Assembly: GCF_964340395.1 (NCBI RefSeq)
Contig: NC_135557.1
Span: 15,655,867-15,719,866, forward strand
Direction of reading: 5' to 3'
Origin: Glandiceps talaboti
Taxonomy: Eukaryota; Hemichordata; Enteropneusta; Spengelidae
Length of the DNA stretch: 64,000 bases
Shown piece by piece: positions 63,976-64,000 of the stretch. The notes below the pieces were generated by a model. That model was not told where the DNA came from. It did not search any database and saw only the letters and a list, made by a program, of their open reading frames with translations. Each line of letters opens with the position of its first letter. The stretch's first letter is position 1. Made by a program: the position numbers and the translations under genes.

Positions 63976-64000
63976 ACTATAGGATAATAATATCAAAATA

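Overview
This is a window of metazoan nuclear DNA: AT-rich, with spliced genes (GT-AG introns of about 0.3 to 1.5 kb), long (CA)n, (GA)n, (CATA)n and (TA)n tracts, many short dispersed repeats, retrotransposon fossils and two large satellite-type arrays. Frequent tacatgta/catgtac words, a glycogen synthase kinase-3 with a Drosophila-like C-terminus and a galactose-3-O-sulfotransferase fit a marine invertebrate, perhaps a non-vertebrate deuterostome such as amphioxus or a hemichordate. The sequence alone does not settle the species. No bacterial, rRNA or tRNA gene was recognised.

Two protein-coding genes are well supported. Eight exons of GSK3 lie on the + strand between 16069 and 22882, covering the whole kinase domain and the C-terminus to the stop codon; the N-terminal exon was not found. 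A complete three-exon gene for a type II Golgi Gal-3-O-sulfotransferase (414 aa) lies on the - strand between 33244 and 29469. The two genes converge, with their 3' ends about 6.6 kb apart.

Layout. 1-16068: non-coding DNA upstream of GSK3 exon 2, with microsatellites, a SINE-like repeat pair (3.16 and 5.6 kb), a minisatellite of TATAAAG-bearing units (10.4 kb), a MITE-like pair (12.84 and 15.50 kb), and a CpG-rich, promoter-like patch near 13.7 kb. 16.07-22.9 kb: GSK3, with minisatellites in two introns. 22.9-29.4 kb: intergenic, with three minisatellites. 29.47-33.25 kb: the sulfotransferase gene. 33.6-34.05 kb: possible divergent promoter. 34.98-36.17 kb: decayed LINE reverse transcriptase on the - strand. 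36.17-41.58 kb: a 169-bp tandem satellite of about 32 monomers with higher-order structure. 41.6-44.3 kb: dispersed repeats. 44.35-54.33 kb: a roughly 10-kb array of degenerate (ACTAT)n pentamers that repeatedly switches strand and holds a unique foldback island at 46.85-47.2 kb. 54.63-55.37 kb: a Penelope-like reverse-transcriptase fossil. 55.5-55.96 kb: a very pure (AGTAT)n array. 56.1-57.04 kb: a large inverted repeat, then a ~230-bp tandem repeat (57.36-58.0 kb). 58-64 kb: mostly unassigned DNA with a long (GA)n/(GGGA)n tract.

The two genes are not evidently linked in function: one encodes a cytosolic Wnt/insulin-pathway kinase, the other a Golgi sulfolipid/glycan-modifying enzyme. The most unusual content is the repeat architecture from 36 to 57 kb.
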